Notes under the pieces: generated by a model
The model's database searches: none
What the model saw: the letters and a program-made list of their open reading frames with translations, nothing else
What the model was told of the DNA's origin: nothing
Made by a program: the position numbers and the translations under genes
Shown here: positions 62,810 through 64,000 of the stretch, piece by piece
Layout of the letters: every line of letters starts with the position of its first letter
How positions within the stretch are numbered: position 1 is the first letter of the stretch
DNA from: Acidobacteriota bacterium
GTDB taxonomy: Bacteria > Acidobacteriota > Blastocatellia > Pyrinomonadales > Pyrinomonadaceae
Assembly (NCBI GenBank): GCA_020200135.1
Contig: JAIVJI010000074.1
Span: forward strand, 1 to 64,000
Direction of reading: 5' to 3'
Length of the DNA: 64,000 nt

Positions 62810-64000
62810 ATGAGAAGCGCAGCCCCACCCAGACAGGCTTACACGCGCAAGCCCAACCTGTCGGAGGTGAAGGCCGCCGGGCACGACGTGCTCCGCACGG
62901 TCAACCGCCGCATCCTCCTCAACATCCTCTCGGAGCGCCAGCCGATCTCGCGCGCCGACATCGCGAAGATCAGCGGGCTCAACAAGGCGACCGTCTCGAC
63001 CATCACGGGCGAGCTGCTCCGCGACAACTTCATCGTCGAGGAGGGCTTGGGCCGCACGACCCCCATCGGCGGCAAGCCCCCCACGCCGCTGCGCATCAAC
63101 GAACTGCGCTACGGCCTCTTCGGCCTCGACATCCGCGCCGACGAAACCATCCTCGCGCTCTCCGACTTCCAGAGCCGGCTGGTCGCGCGCAAGAGCTACG
63201 AGACCGGCGCCGACCCGCGCGCCTTCCTCCGGGAGATCGGGGCGGAGATCACGCGCCTGCGCGCCGAGCACCGGCAGTTCGTCGAGATCGCCGGCGTCGG
63301 CGTCAGCCTTCCCGGCCTCGTGGACAACCCCTCGGGCCGTTTCATCTCCTCGGTCGTCCTCCCCTGGCGCGACGTCCCCGTGGTCGCATGGCTCGGCGAG
63401 GCCACGCGCCTGCCCGTCCACATCGACAACTCCGCGCGCTGCGCCGCGCTGGCCGAAATCTGGCACAGCAAGGCGGCCTACGCGCACGTCCGCAACCTCC
63501 TCTACGTGAGCGTCAGCAGCGGCCTGGCCTGCGGTGTCGTCATCGACGGCTCGCTCTACCGCGGCGGGACGAACACGGCCGGGCAGTTCGGCCACGTCCC
63601 CCTCGACATGAACGGGCCCGAGTGCCGCTGCGGCCTGCGCGGCTGCTGGGACCTCTACGCCTCGGACAACGCGACGGTGGCGCGCTACCGCGCGATGCCG
63701 GACGCGACCGCCAGGCGCGGCGTCACGATGCGCCGCATAGTCGAGCTGGTCGAGTCGGGCGACCCGGCGGCGACCGAGGCCGTGCGCGAGACGGCGCGCT
63801 ACCTCGGCATAGGCATCACGGGACTCGTCAACGGTCTCGACCCGGAGGTGGTGGTCGTCGGCGGCGAGATCACGAAGGCGTGGGGGCACGTCGAGCCGAT
63901 CATCGCGCAGGAGATGCGGCGCAATATGCTGGGCGTCGGCGAGGGCGGGCGCGACATACCCCTGCGCCGCTCGACCTTCGACGTGCGCCCGAGCCTGAAG
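62810..64000 (+). CDS. ROK-family transcriptional repressor (NagC/XylR type), 3' end outside window
   Basis: ATG 62810 (62774 is an in-frame alternative) is followed by 397 codons without a stop to the window end. The N-terminal winged HTH is plain: LRTVNRRILLNILSERQPIS, RADIAKISGLNKATVSTITGEL. The ROK part has GVGVSLPGLVDNPSGRF, VHIDNSARCAALAEIW, and GQFGHVPLDMNGPECRCGLRGCWDLYAS, the zinc motif CxCGxxGCxE with Asp in place of Glu. These proteins bind a sugar or sugar phosphate and repress transport and catabolic genes. Its place at the end of the locus makes it the likely regulator of the receptor and enzymes. Confidence 0.88.
   Translation, partial: MRSAAPPRQAYTRKPNLSEVKAAGHDVLRTVNRRILLNILSERQPISRADIAKISGLNKATVSTITGELLRDNFIVEEGLGRTTPIGGKPPTPLRINELRYGLFGLDIRADETILALSDFQSRLVARKSYETGADPRAFLREIGAEITRLRAEHRQFVEIAGVGVSLPGLVDNPSGRFISSVVLPWRDVPVVAWLGEATRLPVHIDNSARCAALAEIWHSKAAYAHVRNLLYVSVSSGLACGVVIDGSLYRGGTNTAGQFGHVPLDMNGPECRCGLRGCWDLYASDNATVARYRAMPDATARRGVTMRRIVELVESGDPAATEAVRETARYLGIGITGLVNGLDPEVVVVGGEITKAWGHVEPIIAQEMRRNMLGVGEGGRDIPLRRSTFDVRPSLK

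Noticed and set aside
1-64000. CRISPR array
   Set aside because: I saw no regularly spaced identical repeats with unique spacers anywhere in the window.

Overview
The window is about 64 kb of high-GC DNA. It is most likely from a member of the Acidobacteriota, probably near Blastocatellia. This is an inference from a giant TonB-dependent receptor with an N-terminal carboxypeptidase-regulatory domain, a DUF4214-type protein, several small secreted proteins of a kind I associate with that group, and many secreted sugar-active enzymes. Nothing in the window names the species.

Region 1 (1-8.8 kb) is patchy accessory DNA. It holds an RHS-like C-terminal module with an HExxH motif, a second RHS scrap, a transposase remnant, a 5'-truncated tyrosine integrase beside the 3' half of a tRNA-Met (an attachment-site signature), a broken DUF4214 gene and small secreted proteins. 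Local base composition changes abruptly several times.

Region 2 (8.8-15.3 kb) is the most interesting part. A compact plus-strand set of six genes (9103-13442) encodes an isochorismatase-like hydrolase with a C-terminal extension, a secreted peroxiredoxin-like protein, a 96-residue unknown, a PrdB/GrdB-type protein, a nitrilase-superfamily enzyme and a nucleoside 2-deoxyribosyltransferase-like protein. Two of these genes are cut by in-frame UGA codons exactly at redox-motif positions: W-UGA-P-H-C in the peroxiredoxin and UGA-P-I-UGA in the PrdB-like gene. Each is followed 16-17 nt later by a short hairpin with a G in the second loop position. I read both as selenoproteins with three selenocysteines in total. 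A phenylalanine-4-hydroxylase gene follows behind a strong terminator, then IS630 and integrase scraps.

Region 3 (15.3-64 kb) is a carbohydrate-use locus in two divergent halves around 40.4-40.9 kb. The minus-strand half carries intracellular sugar chemistry: a bifunctional GHMP kinase/nucleotidyltransferase, an MFS transporter, a ROK kinase, a DeoR regulator, two PfkB kinases, an AgaS-like isomerase, a class II aldolase, two sodium:solute symporters, oxidoreductases, a DapA-family aldolase, and a glycosidase fused by deletion to a truncated nagB. The plus-strand half carries mostly secreted enzymes: an SGNH esterase, a heparinase II/III-like lyase, amidohydrolases, beta-helix proteins, a clan GH-D-like glycosidase, a phosphoesterase, a CocE-type hydrolase, the TonB receptor and a ROK repressor that runs off the window end. 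AgaS, PfkB, GatY/KbaY-type aldolase and NagB together point to an amino sugar, probably galactosamine- or glucosamine-containing glycans.

Several conserved genes in region 3 carry apparent internal deletions or deletion fusions (near 21.03, 21.96, 22.80, 33.53, 49.34 and 56.60 kb), and two genes near 5.28 and 6.43 kb carry one-base slips. They are either real decay or assembly faults, and should be settled before any of these genes is called a pseudogene.
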